From Bryobacterales bacterium (GTDB lineage Bacteria; Acidobacteriota; Terriglobia; Bryobacterales; Bryobacteraceae), in assembly GCA_003167495.1 (NCBI GenBank), contig PMSX01000154.1, positions 1 through 51,809 on the forward strand: a DNA stretch of 51,809 nt, given 5' to 3'. The position numbers and the translations under genes were made by a program. Each line of letters begins with the position of its first letter. The stretch's first letter is position 1. The notes below the pieces were generated by a model. That model did no database searches and was not told the DNA's origin. It worked only from the letters and a program-made list of their open reading frames with translations. Positions 18,393 through 26,987 of the stretch are shown here, piece by piece.

Positions 18393-18922
18393 TGGAATCG
18401 TATGTAGCTCTACTACGTGGTGTAAATGTAGGTGGAAATAACAAGCTGCCGATGAAATCGCTTTGCGTGCTTTGTGAGGCGCAAGGCTGCAAAGCAGTAC
18501 GAACATATATTCAAAGCGGGAACGTAGTGTTCCGCGCAAACGCGAAGCTCGCTGCTGGATTTGCGGCTAAGCTTAAAGCGCAGATCAAAAACGAGTTTGG
18601 GTTTGAGACGACTGTCATCTTGCGCAGGGCCGCCGAACTCCGCGCAGTGACTGAGAATAATCCATTTCCTGTCGCGCACTCATACGTGATGTTCCTGGCC
18701 GCCGAGCCGAACCTCACAGACGTAGTGAAACTGAATCCGGTCTGTGAAGGCGAGGAAGCTTTCTCTCTGCGTGGCAAAGAGATTTTCCTATATCTGCCCA
18801 ATGGCGCGGGCCGCTCAAAACTGGCCAGCTACGGCTACGACAAGATTCTGCGCACCGTGAGTTCGACGCGTAATTGGCGGACTGTGCAGCAGTTGCTGGC
18901 CCTCGTCGAAACTAAGCTTTAG
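18392..18922 (+). CDS. DUF1697 family protein
   Basis: 176 aa, cytoplasmic. The family start is clear (YVALLRGVNVGGNNKLPMKSL), followed by YIQSGNVVF at about 40 and the closing SSTRNWRTVQQLLALV near 155-170, which is the conserved TxRNWxT signature. The biochemical role of DUF1697 is not established. The ATG overlaps the SDR stop by one base (TAATG), making this the last gene of the cytochrome-DUF1501-SDR operon. Its end overlaps the convergent coiled-coil gene by 11 bases. Confidence 0.9.
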   Translation: MESYVALLRGVNVGGNNKLPMKSLCVLCEAQGCKAVRTYIQSGNVVFRANAKLAAGFAAKLKAQIKNEFGFETTVILRRAAELRAVTENNPFPVAHSYVMFLAAEPNLTDVVKLNPVCEGEEAFSLRGKEIFLYLPNGAGRSKLASYGYDKILRTVSSTRNWRTVQQLLALVETKL

Positions 18923-20270
18923 CGCTGTCCGCTTTGAGTAATCTCTCGCCATACTTTTTGAAGTGCTCTTCGCGCGCCCCTTCCACCCACTTGTCGCGTT
19001 CGATTCGACGCTGGAATTCTTTCAAATGTTCTTCATAGCGAACGATATCTTCCTTCGTCCACATGGCAATTTCGCGGAAGAAGTAAACTCCCAAGCTATT
19101 GAGCCGTTTCTCCAGAACCGGACCGATGCCGAAGATCTTCTTTAGATCGTCGCGCTCCCCTTTGGGAGCAGAATGATCGTGCGCCGTATCAGGTTTCGCA
19201 TGTTGCTCCAGTTCAGCGATTCGGCTGCGGTACTGCGAAAGTTCGGCATCTTTCTCTGCCACTGTGGTGACATAGCGGGTCTCCCAATCGCGGACCTGTG
19301 GTTCAAGGGAGGCAAGTCGGAGGCGAAGGGATTGGATCTCTTCGGTATCGTATTGTTGCGCTTGCTTCAGCTTAAGCTCGTATTCGGCAAGCTGAGCTTT
19401 CAGCCGCGCATTCTCCTCTCCGACGGCACGGAACTTGCCTTCGTGTTCCACCGCGCGTTTCTTGAAACTGGCCAATTCGTCGTCGGCATTCCGGAACTTG
19501 CCGTCGCGAAGTTGGCCATCGATCTCCGCGATGCGAGCATTCGAGCCCGCTGCCTCGCTCGCAACGGCAGTGGCCGTGGCGAGTTTTGGAGTCAGGTCTG
19601 CGAGCTGTGCCTTGAGCTTTTCATTCTCCTCCGCAAATGCGCGATTGCGTGCGTCAAGATCGGCCAAACGTTTAATGGTGTCGGCGCTGCTCATTTGCAG
19701 GTTGGAAAGCTTCTTTTGAAGATCGCTTTCTTGTGCCTTGAGTTTGTTGGCTTCGTCTCTGGAGGCCTGCAGGCTTTGTTGGAGATCCGCAAGTTGGTCG
19801 CGCGTGGCGCCCGGCAATGCAACCGCGGCGAGTTGTGTGTTGAGACCATCGCGTTCTTGCGCAAGCTTTTGCGAGGAACCGTGTTGCGACTCTAGTTCAG
19901 CGATGCGGGCCTGGAGTTGCTTTAGGCTGACATCGCGTTCCTCGAGCGCCGTGCCTTTGTCGGTCAGTTCCTGCGCGAGAGTTCGGATTTCGGTGGTGTG
20001 CTGATCCAGCAGCGATGAGATCTTGGATTGTTGGCCTCGCGAATCCTCGAGCGCTTTCTCAGCCGCCAGCGTGCGACCGGTTTCGGATTCCAGGCGGGCT
20101 TTGACTGCATCGAGCGAATTTTGCCATCTGCTTCTCTCTGAGTCGGCAGTCAGATTGTCAGTTGACGGATTCCGGCTCAGCCACCAGTTCCGCAGGAGCC
20201 ATCCCAGAATGAGGAAAAGGACGGCAGTGCCCAACAAACATGCGAAGATTTGCCACAAAAGATATACCAT
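18912..20270 (-). CDS. Membrane-anchored coiled-coil protein with C-terminal HhH domain
   Basis: 452 aa. One N-terminal membrane helix (about 4-27, LLWQIFACLLGTAVLFLILGWLL) anchors it, followed by about 330 residues of Glu/Lys/Ala/Leu/Gln heptads, a long coiled coil. Residues about 378-450 (DLKKIFGIGPVLEKRLNSLG, then FREIAMWTKEDI) resemble the helix-hairpin-helix domain seen at the ends of bacterial envelope and ribosomal-protein-associated fusions, which can bind DNA nonspecifically. The gene starts 3 bases after the BON-OmpA stop, so the two are one operon. A role linking envelope and nucleoid is possible but speculative. Confidence 0.75.
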   Translation of the reverse strand: MVYLLWQIFACLLGTAVLFLILGWLLRNWWLSRNPSTDNLTADSERSRWQNSLDAVKARLESETGRTLAAEKALEDSRGQQSKISSLLDQHTTEIRTLAQELTDKGTALEERDVSLKQLQARIAELESQHGSSQKLAQERDGLNTQLAAVALPGATRDQLADLQQSLQASRDEANKLKAQESDLQKKLSNLQMSSADTIKRLADLDARNRAFAEENEKLKAQLADLTPKLATATAVASEAAGSNARIAEIDGQLRDGKFRNADDELASFKKRAVEHEGKFRAVGEENARLKAQLAEYELKLKQAQQYDTEEIQSLRLRLASLEPQVRDWETRYVTTVAEKDAELSQYRSRIAELEQHAKPDTAHDHSAPKGERDDLKKIFGIGPVLEKRLNSLGVYFFREIAMWTKEDIVRYEEHLKEFQRRIERDKWVEGAREEHFKKYGERLLKADSAKA

Positions 20271-20273
20271 TCT

Positions 20274-20981
20274 CTAATTTGTCTCCTTCGTATGGAATTC
20301 GACTCGACGATTTTCTTGCCGGCCTGCAGCGTTTGCGTTGCTAGCGATAGGCTTAGTTGCACCGAATCCGACATATTTGAGGTTTCCGCCCGCAATTCCT
20401 TTTTCGACCAGGTATTGTTTTACGGAGGCAGCACGCTTTCGGCTCAACTCCATGTTTTTCGCCGGATCACCTTGGGAGTCTGTGTGTCCCGCGATCTCAA
20501 CCGGCATGCCCGGGTATTTGGCGAGCACGTTGGCCACTTGATCCAGGGTACGCTGACCCAGCGGTGTGAGACGTTCGCTGCCGCTATAGAACTCTACATC
20601 TTGGAGTTTGAGGATGCCGGAGATGGAAGCCGCTGCCTCCCGCGCTTGTTGCGGAGTGACAACAGGCATGGGCGGTTCGGGCCGACGCAGTATATTCGTG
20701 TGAACGCTGCGGACGCCCCAAATGGCTGCGATCATTTTTACGGTGTTCTCACTCACTTCCGGTGTCCCCTCATAGCCTGTGAGAGTGACATCACGCCCGT
20801 CTACGGTGAGCACGTCGCTAAGTCCGCCCGGCGAAATATCATGCTGAGCCAAAAGCGCCGCCGATTTCGCAGCTAGATCGTGCTGGATGTGATGACCGTC
20901 ATGCGGAATGCAATAGAACAAAATCGCACTCCAGAGCAACCCTGGACCAAGAATAGAAAACTTTGGCATATATCCCTTCAT
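20274..20981 (-). CDS. BON-OmpA domain envelope protein
   Basis: About 235 aa. A hydrophobic segment near the N-terminus (about 8-24) acts as signal or anchor. A BON domain (about 28-100, with DVLTVDGRDVTLTGYEGTPE and RSVHTNIL) binds membranes in other proteins. The C-terminal OmpA domain (about 120-235) contains GHTDSQGD, NMELSRKRAASVKQYL and GFGATKP, the peptidoglycan-binding loop region. The BON plus OmpA order recalls mycobacterial ArfA. Starts at 20993 (GTG), 20981 (ATG) and 20969 (ATG) are all in frame; the middle one is given. Likely tethers the envelope with the coiled-coil protein encoded 3 bases downstream. Confidence 0.88.
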   Translation of the reverse strand: MKGYMPKFSILGPGLLWSAILFYCIPHDGHHIQHDLAAKSAALLAQHDISPGGLSDVLTVDGRDVTLTGYEGTPEVSENTVKMIAAIWGVRSVHTNILRRPEPPMPVVTPQQAREAAASISGILKLQDVEFYSGSERLTPLGQRTLDQVANVLAKYPGMPVEIAGHTDSQGDPAKNMELSRKRAASVKQYLVEKGIAGGNLKYVGFGATKPIASNANAAGRQENRRVEFHTKETN

Positions 20982-21145
20982 TTCGTTTCTCACGAGCGTG
21001 GAGAACTGAGCCGTGGTTCACGAACTGCTTGGGTTTGCTTCGCGCCGTGCCGTGATGTTCTCGCTATGATTCCCAGGTAATCGTATCAGTAGCGACACTC
21101 ACCAGGGGCGTTTTTGGCCTCAAATGTGCAAATGGAAGCAGCGAA

Positions 21146-21919
21146 TTACGCGAGATGTCCCCGAAGTCCGAGCCGATTGACAACTTCGCGTTGATACCGG
21201 CTCATTCGGAGCTCCTGTCCGCTGTCGAGCAAAATCAGATGATACCCATGAAACCAGGGATGCACTTCCTTCACGTAGTGTAAGTTTACAATGGTGGAGC
21301 GGTGAATCCGTGCAAACTCGCGCGGATCTAACTTGCCCTCCAAATTAGCCAAAGTCTCACGAATCTCATATGCGCGGCCTCCGGCGTGCAGCCGCGCGTA
21401 ATTACCGCTAGCCTCAATCCACTGAATATCTCGCGTCTTCACGAAAATGATCCGTCCGTTCTCCGCAACTGCAAGGCGGTCAACGCACTCTCGCCTCCCA
21501 GCGACACTCTCCATCGCTCGAACAAAGCGTTGCATCGTCGCAAGATCCGGACGTCCACCCAAACGCTCTCTTACGCGTTTGAGCGCCCGCTCGAAGCGTG
21601 GCTTGCCAAAGGGCTTCAGTAAATAGTCCAGTGCGTTGGCATCAAAGGCGGCCAAGGCGTATTGATCGTAGGCGGTCACAAAAATGGTCGCCGGCATTTG
21701 CTCGGCTCCAATGCGATTGACCACTCCGAAGCCATCCAACTCAGGCATTTGCACATCGAGGAAAACCAGATCCGGTTTATCCGCCAGAATCGCGCTCACC
21801 GCCGATTGCCCATCACTGCACTCGCCCAATACTTCAATAGCGGTGTCAGATTTGAGAAACCGGCGAACGCTCTGCCTGGCCAGAGGTTCATCATCTACGA
21901 TCAGCGCCCGAATGCTCAT
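21146..21919 (-). CDS. LytTR response regulator
   Basis: 257 aa DNA-binding response regulator of the LytR/AlgR class. The receiver (about 1-120) has the acidic pair DD (9-10), phosphoacceptor Asp55 (FLDVQMPE) and Lys102 (LLKPF). The LytTR domain (about 150-250) shows the RIIFVKTRDIQWIEASGNY and FARIHRSTIVNL signatures. Its start overlaps the histidine kinase stop by 4 bases (ATGA). Targets are unknown; autolysis, adhesion and virulence genes are typical for the class. Confidence 0.94.
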   Translation of the reverse strand: MSIRALIVDDEPLARQSVRRFLKSDTAIEVLGECSDGQSAVSAILADKPDLVFLDVQMPELDGFGVVNRIGAEQMPATIFVTAYDQYALAAFDANALDYLLKPFGKPRFERALKRVRERLGGRPDLATMQRFVRAMESVAGRRECVDRLAVAENGRIIFVKTRDIQWIEASGNYARLHAGGRAYEIRETLANLEGKLDPREFARIHRSTIVNLHYVKEVHPWFHGYHLILLDSGQELRMSRYQREVVNRLGLRGHLA

Positions 21920-23028
21920 GGGACAGCCTCGACCTCCAGCTCATACGCTTGCACTGGCAATAACCGTACCGGTATCGAGAGGGAAACCAACACACCCTGG
22001 GGCAGGAGATTGCGGATGGCGAACGTCTGCTCGAATCCATACAAGCGTTGCAGCCGCGCAATCGTGTTCGCCATGCCAACACCCCTGGCAAGCAGCCTCT
22101 CCTGCGTATCGTCCAGAACGCTCGCCCGATTTTCAACCTCAATGTTCAGCCGCCCGTTGTTCACGAAGGCACGGACCGATACCAGATCCGGCTCCTTGCG
22201 CACTCCGATTCCATGCCGGATTGCGTTTTCCACCAGCGGTTGCAAAAGCAAACTCGGTACAGCGCAAGATTCCGATCCTTTCTCGATCTGAAAGTCGAAC
22301 CGAAGGCGATCTCCAAAACGGCGCTGCTGAATGGCGGAATAGTGTTTCAGAAACTCAATTTCGCTATTGAGCGAAACTTCTTTTTGCTGCAACGAGCGAA
22401 GCGAAATTCGCAGCAACTCGCTGAGTGAAAGCAGAATCTCCTCCGCGCCTTCCGGGTCGTCATAGATCAACATTGTCGCGGCTTGCAAGGTGTTAAACAG
22501 GAAGTGCGGCTGAAGCTGGGTGCGCAATGCGGCTAGTTGCGCCTCGGCTAGCTGCGTTTCGAGCTGTGCGGCCTGCAGTTCGCGAAGGCGCGCCCGGTCA
22601 TACGTTCGATAGACTTGAAATGCTCCAAGAAGTGCCCAATAAGTAAGCAGACTAATCTGTGTGTGTTGTGTGAAATAATGCCGCAGCGCGGCGCTCAGGG
22701 CCCAAGAAGAGGCATGCGGGACCCAGCCGATGGTGGCCTCGATTAAAACTCCAAATCCCGTAAGCAGCAAGCTGGCAGCGATGTGAATCAGAAGCGTGCG
22801 CTTCCAGGTCCGGGAATCGATGCTCCAACGCCCTCCCAACCAGAAGACAAGCGGCGTGAGCACACCGCATAAATAGACACAGGTGACGAGATAATACGTG
22901 AAGCGCTCTGCATGCTGGTGAATCGCGTCATAGATGTACCACTGGCTCGCGGCCGCAATAACAGCGACCATCCAACCAATCGCGAAAAGTGAGCGCTTAC
23001 GTTTCGACAATGCTGGCTGGTCGATCAC
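21916..23028 (-). CDS. LytS/YehU-type sensor histidine kinase
   Basis: 370 aa, starting at GTG. Four membrane helices occupy about residues 14-135 (for example [18 protein letters not shown]), followed by a short coiled linker and the His_kinase domain (about 165-355). The phosphoacceptor is His175 in [12 protein letters not shown], and the N-box reads [11 protein letters not shown]. It has no separate sensor domain, so the membrane part is the likely sensor. Forms a two-component operon with the LytTR regulator. Confidence 0.93.
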   Translation of the reverse strand: MIDQPALSKRKRSLFAIGWMVAVIAAASQWYIYDAIHQHAERFTYYLVTCVYLCGVLTPLVFWLGGRWSIDSRTWKRTLLIHIAASLLLTGFGVLIEATIGWVPHASSWALSAALRHYFTQHTQISLLTYWALLGAFQVYRTYDRARLRELQAAQLETQLAEAQLAALRTQLQPHFLFNTLQAATMLIYDDPEGAEEILLSLSELLRISLRSLQQKEVSLNSEIEFLKHYSAIQQRRFGDRLRFDFQIEKGSESCAVPSLLLQPLVENAIRHGIGVRKEPDLVSVRAFVNNGRLNIEVENRASVLDDTQERLLARGVGMANTIARLQRLYGFEQTFAIRNLLPQGVLVSLSIPVRLLPVQAYELEVEAVP

Positions 23029-23172
23029 ACTTCAAATCTTAAACCCGGTACCGGCCGACGCCAAACGGCGCCGCCGGAATACGATTCGTCACCTTCGGAC
23101 GACGATTCGTCCCAACATGCTCGCTGCGTATGCTCGCTCGGCACTATTCTTCAAGAGAGAAGGACGGCGGCT

Positions 23173-23634
23173 ATGTCTGATCTGAAACTTGTCGTAAACG
23201 GCGCATCGTACGAAGTGACAGTCGATCCTGCTATCCCGCTGCTTTGGTTCCTGCGCGACGCACTGAACATGACCGGAACAAAGTACGGCTGTGGCATGGG
23301 ACTATGCGGGGCATGCACGGTTCATCTCGATGGTCAAGCCGTGCGCTCTTGTCAAACACTTGTGAACACAATCGGAACGAAGAAGGTCACCACCATCGAA
23401 GGGCTGTCTGCCGATCGGACTCACCCGGTGCAACGTGCCTGGATCGCCGAAAACGTTCCACAGTGCGGCTACTGTCAATCCGGACAAATCATGCAAGCTG
23501 CCGCCCTGCTTGCAAAAACTCCCCGTCCGACGAGGGAACAAATCGACCAGGCAATGTCCGGCAACATCTGCCGTTGCGCGACCTATCAACGAATTCGCCG
23601 AGCTATCCAAAGAGCAGCAGGGGAGAGCGCGTGA
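23173..23634 (+). CDS. iorA: (2Fe-2S) subunit of molybdenum hydroxylase, isoquinoline 1-oxidoreductase alpha-like
   Basis: 153 aa electron-transfer subunit. An N-terminal plant-type ferredoxin domain binds one cluster through Cys40, 45, 48 and 60 ([13 protein letters not shown]), and a helical domain binds the second through Cys98, 101, 133 and 135 ([14 protein letters not shown]). It lacks a signal, and would be exported as a complex with the Tat-bearing large subunit. Its stop overlaps the large subunit's GTG (GTGA). The gene symbol is by family similarity; the substrate is unproven. Confidence 0.93.
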   Translation: MSDLKLVVNGASYEVTVDPAIPLLWFLRDALNMTGTKYGCGMGLCGACTVHLDGQAVRSCQTLVNTIGTKKVTTIEGLSADRTHPVQRAWIAENVPQCGYCQSGQIMQAAALLAKTPRPTREQIDQAMSGNICRCATYQRIRRAIQRAAGESA

Positions 23635-25814
23635 CGCAGATTGAAGCGATTGTCAACCGTCGGGGGTTTTTCAAAGGCGGAGCGGCACTTGTCCTCGGTT
23701 TCTACCTGCCCGCGCGCGGCAAAGGCGCATCCGCCGCGACAGTGGAATTGAACGCCTGGATTCGCATCACGCGGGACAACCGGATCACTTTGTTGACCGA
23801 AGTACCGGAAATGGGTCAGGGGACGCGAACGGCCTGCGCCATGATGTTGGCCGAAGAGCTGGAAGCAGACTGGCCGGCGATTCTTGTGGAGCAAGCTCCG
23901 ACGATCCCGGCGACGTATAAGCGTTTGACCACAGGCGGAAGCGGCGGAACATCGAGCTCTTGGGAGGCAATGCGCCAAGCCGGAGCGCAGGCGCGCGAGA
24001 TGCTCTTGACGGCAGCTGCGCAACATTGGGAAGTCGAAAAGAAGGACTGCCGCGCGGAAAATGGAACGATTGTTCACACGCCCACCGGCCGGCGATTTCG
24101 TTACGGCGAATTAGTGGAGACGGCTTCCAAGCTGCCGCCGCCAGCGTTCGACAAGGTTCCGCTCAAAGACCGGAAGGACTTTCGCCTCGTCGGCAAGCCG
24201 GTCGGGCGAGTGGACACGCCGTGCAAAGTGGATGGCAGCGCTACGTTCGGCATGGATGTGCGGGTGCCCGGGATGCTGTTTTCGGCGATTGCGCGCTGTC
24301 CTCACTTCGGCGGCAGGCTAGTAAGCTCCGATGATTCGGACGCGAAGGCGACTCCGGGAGTCAAGGCGGTCTTTGCGGTTGCGCCAATCGGCTTCGTGCC
24401 AGGAATTAATCGAAACTTGAATGTCGCGGGCGGGATTGCCGTGGTGGCGACGTCTACTTGGGCCGCCCTGCAAGGCCGAAAGGCTCTGAACGTTACCTGG
24501 GACAAAGGTCCTGGCGTTCAAGAGAGTACGGCGAGTTTGCAGGAACAATTTCGCGAAAAAGCCGCCGGCCCGCCAAACGTGGTCATCGCCGAGCGCGGCA
24601 ATGCACTCGAAGCTCTCGCGGGTGCAACCAAGAAGATCGATGCCGATTATGAGATGCCGTTTCAGGCTCACGCCCCTATGGAGCCGATGAACACCACCGT
24701 GCACGCGCGGGATGATGGCCGTGTTGAAGTTTGGTCGCCGACGCAGGGTGGCGATCTGGCTCAAGCCGCAATCGCTCACTTTGCGGAAATTGCGCCTGAA
24801 AACGTAATCGTCCACGTAACGTTTTCGGGCGGGTCATTCGGTCGCCGCTACCAATGGGATTACTTAGCTGAGGCTTACCAAGTGGCTAAGGAAATGAAAG
24901 TCCCGGTGCAGTTGGTGTGGACGCGTGAAGACGATATGCAGCACGATTTCTACCTGCAATATTCTTATCAACGCATGGTGGGAGCTTTGGACGGTGACGG
25001 CAGTATCGTTGCGTGGTCGCATCGCATCGTATCAACGCCGATCCGCGCCATTTTCGACTCGCCGGAATTACTGAAAGATCCCAAACACGTGGCAAGCCAG
25101 GATGTCAGCAGCGCCATTCCTTATCAGACACTTCACTATCGTTCGGACTACGCACCGGTTCTTTCGATTGTGCCGCGCGCCTGGTGGCGATCAGTTTCGT
25201 CCCCGTTTCACGTATTCGCCATTGAATGTTTTATGGACGAACTGGCATACGCTGCAGGGCAAGATCCTTGCGAATTTCGGGTCAAGCATCTGCTTGCAGA
25301 CCAACCACAGCAGACGGCAAGACTTCGGGCAGTATTGCAACTTGCGGCGGAAAAGTCCGATTGGGGCAGAGCGCTACCACGAAATCACGGACGAGGAATC
25401 GCCTGCTGCATTTTCGGCGAAACCCATGTAGCCCATGTTGCCGAGGTTTCAGTCAATAACGGCGTGCTACGCGTCCACCGCATCGTAAGCGCAGTGGATT
25501 GCGGTCTCGCCGTCAATCCCGATAGCGTGCGTGCACAGATTGAAGGCGGAATCAATTACGCTCTGACACCAGTGGTTAGCGGCGAAATCAGCGTCAAAGA
25601 AGGAGCCGTGGAGCAGAGTAATTTTCATAACTACCAAGTGCTGCGAATGAAAGACGCGCCCGACATTGAGGTTCATCTTGTGGGCGGCGCAGACGTACCT
25701 GGCGGCGGCGTAGGAGAAGGCGGCGTGCCTCCACTCGCACCTGCGGTGGCGAACGCAATTTTTGCGGCTACCGGGAAACGCGTGCGCCGATTACCCATTA
25801 CGAAACTGGGTTGA
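23631..25814 (+). CDS. iorB: Molybdopterin-binding subunit, isoquinoline 1-oxidoreductase beta-like (xanthine oxidase family)
   Basis: 727 aa from GTG 23631, which overlaps the small subunit stop and starts a leader [15 protein letters not shown] that predicts Tat export; an in-frame extension upstream has no such support. Tandem aldehyde-oxidase/xanthine-dehydrogenase domains follow: [11 protein letters not shown] and EMGQGTRTA near the molybdopterin, [13 protein letters not shown], and [15 protein letters not shown] with the presumed catalytic Glu near residue 700. It would hydroxylate an aldehyde or N-heterocycle in the periplasm. No cytochrome subunit is adjacent. Confidence 0.92.
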   Translation: MTQIEAIVNRRGFFKGGAALVLGFYLPARGKGASAATVELNAWIRITRDNRITLLTEVPEMGQGTRTACAMMLAEELEADWPAILVEQAPTIPATYKRLTTGGSGGTSSSWEAMRQAGAQAREMLLTAAAQHWEVEKKDCRAENGTIVHTPTGRRFRYGELVETASKLPPPAFDKVPLKDRKDFRLVGKPVGRVDTPCKVDGSATFGMDVRVPGMLFSAIARCPHFGGRLVSSDDSDAKATPGVKAVFAVAPIGFVPGINRNLNVAGGIAVVATSTWAALQGRKALNVTWDKGPGVQESTASLQEQFREKAAGPPNVVIAERGNALEALAGATKKIDADYEMPFQAHAPMEPMNTTVHARDDGRVEVWSPTQGGDLAQAAIAHFAEIAPENVIVHVTFSGGSFGRRYQWDYLAEAYQVAKEMKVPVQLVWTREDDMQHDFYLQYSYQRMVGALDGDGSIVAWSHRIVSTPIRAIFDSPELLKDPKHVASQDVSSAIPYQTLHYRSDYAPVLSIVPRAWWRSVSSPFHVFAIECFMDELAYAAGQDPCEFRVKHLLADQPQQTARLRAVLQLAAEKSDWGRALPRNHGRGIACCIFGETHVAHVAEVSVNNGVLRVHRIVSAVDCGLAVNPDSVRAQIEGGINYALTPVVSGEISVKEGAVEQSNFHNYQVLRMKDAPDIEVHLVGGADVPGGGVGEGGVPPLAPAVANAIFAATGKRVRRLPITKLG

Positions 25815-25869
25815 GGACTTCGACGCGGCCATAGGGCCATGTCGATTAGTTCCCGTTATCATTTAAAAC

Positions 25870-26592
25870 ATGTCGATCACTACGCGCGCTGTCGAGCATA
25901 CCCTTGACGGCCAATCCTTTGAGAGCTTGTTGGTATTTGATGAGGCGAAGCAAGGTAAGCGTCCCGGAGTTCTGGTATTTCACGCTTGGGACGGCCGTTC
26001 TGATGACCAGGAGAATTTTGCCAAGCGTCTGACGGCATGGGGCTACGCTGCTCTGGCAGTGGATCTCTTTGGCAAAGGCAAGCGCGGTAAGACAACGGAA
26101 GAGTGTCAGGCGCTGATGACTCCGCTGATGCAAGACCGCGCACTGTTGCGGAGTCGAGTGTTGGGAGTTTTGGAAGTCTCCCAGGGTCTGGCTGAGATTG
26201 ACCCGGCGAATATTGCGGCAATCGGCTTCTGTTTTGGTGGCCTGTGCGCTCTTGATCTGGCGCGTGCCGGAGGCAAAATTAAGGGTGCGGCTAGCTTCCA
26301 TGGTCTGTTCACGCCCCCAAATCTGCCAAGTTCGACGCCGATTCAGGCTAGGATCATCGCTTTCCACGGATGGGACGATCCCTTTGCACCGCCAGACCAA
26401 GTTTTAGCGTTTGGCAAGGAATTCACGGCCACGGGCGCTGATTGGCGACTGCACGTCTACGGCGCAACCATGCACGCGTTCATGAACGAGGGGGCGAACA
26501 TGCCGCAAATGGGCCTTCTCTACAACGCAAAGACAGCAGGCAGAGCATGGAAAGAGCTGCAACTATTCCTAGCTGAGACGTTCGGCGGTTGA
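25870..26592 (+). CDS. Dienelactone hydrolase family protein
   Basis: 240 aa, cytoplasmic alpha/beta hydrolase. The catalytic triad is visible: Cys121 (GFCFGG), Asp170 (HGWDDPF) and His202 (MHAF). The family normally opens lactone or ester rings in aromatic catabolism, but broad-specificity paralogues are common, so the substrate is open. Fifty-five bases separate it from the molybdenum hydroxylase, and its stop codon overlaps the -35 box of the PadR gene. Confidence 0.92.
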   Translation: MSITTRAVEHTLDGQSFESLLVFDEAKQGKRPGVLVFHAWDGRSDDQENFAKRLTAWGYAALAVDLFGKGKRGKTTEECQALMTPLMQDRALLRSRVLGVLEVSQGLAEIDPANIAAIGFCFGGLCALDLARAGGKIKGAASFHGLFTPPNLPSSTPIQARIIAFHGWDDPFAPPDQVLAFGKEFTATGADWRLHVYGATMHAFMNEGANMPQMGLLYNAKTAGRAWKELQLFLAETFGG

Positions 26593-26617
26593 CACCTCCG
26601 GCTACTACATGTACAAT
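26589..26617 (+). promoter_or_regulatory. Consensus sigma70-type promoter for the PadR-ADOP operon
   Basis: TTGACA, 17-base spacer, TACAAT. The -35 matches the consensus exactly and the -10 matches 5 of 6. The start site would lie about 15 bases before the PadR ATG, leaving room for its AGAGG ribosome site. The -35 overlaps the stop codon of the hydrolase gene. Confidence 0.7.
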
Positions 26618-26627
26618 TGGACGTGTA
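26606..26627 (+). promoter_or_regulatory. Possible PadR operator overlapping the -10 box
   Basis: TACATGT and ACGTGTA form an imperfect inverted repeat (6 of 7 positions) separated by 8 bases and covering the -10 box. The left arm also starts a perfect 8-base palindrome TACATGTA. A dimeric repressor bound here would block RNA polymerase, so PadR autoregulation is a natural guess. It is not shown by the sequence alone. Confidence 0.4.
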
Positions 26628-26639
26628 GAAGGCAGAGGC

Positions 26640-26987
26640 ATGAAAACAGAAAAATCGGATCTTCCGCAAGGCACTTTGGACCTGCTGATTTTGAAAGTTG
26701 TCGCGCTGGGTCCGGTGCATGGATACGCCGTCGCGCAAAGGCTACAACAGGTGTCGCGCGACGTGGTGCAGGTTCCGCAAGGATCGCTTTACCCAGCTTT
26801 GCACCGGCTGGAGAATCGCGGCCTTCTGACGGCGGACTGGCAGGAAACGGAAACGGGGCGTGAGGCAAAGTTCTACCGCTTGACGCGAAAAGGTCGAACG
26901 CAATTGGAGGCGGAAACCGCCAGTTGGGCGCGATTGACAGAGGCTGTTGGGCTCATCCTCAGCTTGGAGCACGGAGGTACCGAATGA
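26640..26987 (+). CDS. PadR-family transcriptional regulator, ADOP-linked type
   Basis: 115 aa from ATG 26640, preceded by AGAGG; a longer in-frame start would precede the promoter. The winged helix-turn-helix is typical: LPQGTLDLLILKVV, GPVHGYAVAQRLQQ, QGSLYPALHRLENRGLL and the wing residues REAKFYRLTRKG. A C-terminal dimerisation helix follows. PadR proteins repress neighbouring transport genes and release on ligand binding. Its stop overlaps the permease ATG (ATGA), so it controls an operon with that permease. Confidence 0.93.
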   Translation: MKTEKSDLPQGTLDLLILKVVALGPVHGYAVAQRLQQVSRDVVQVPQGSLYPALHRLENRGLLTADWQETETGREAKFYRLTRKGRTQLEAETASWARLTEAVGLILSLEHGGTE

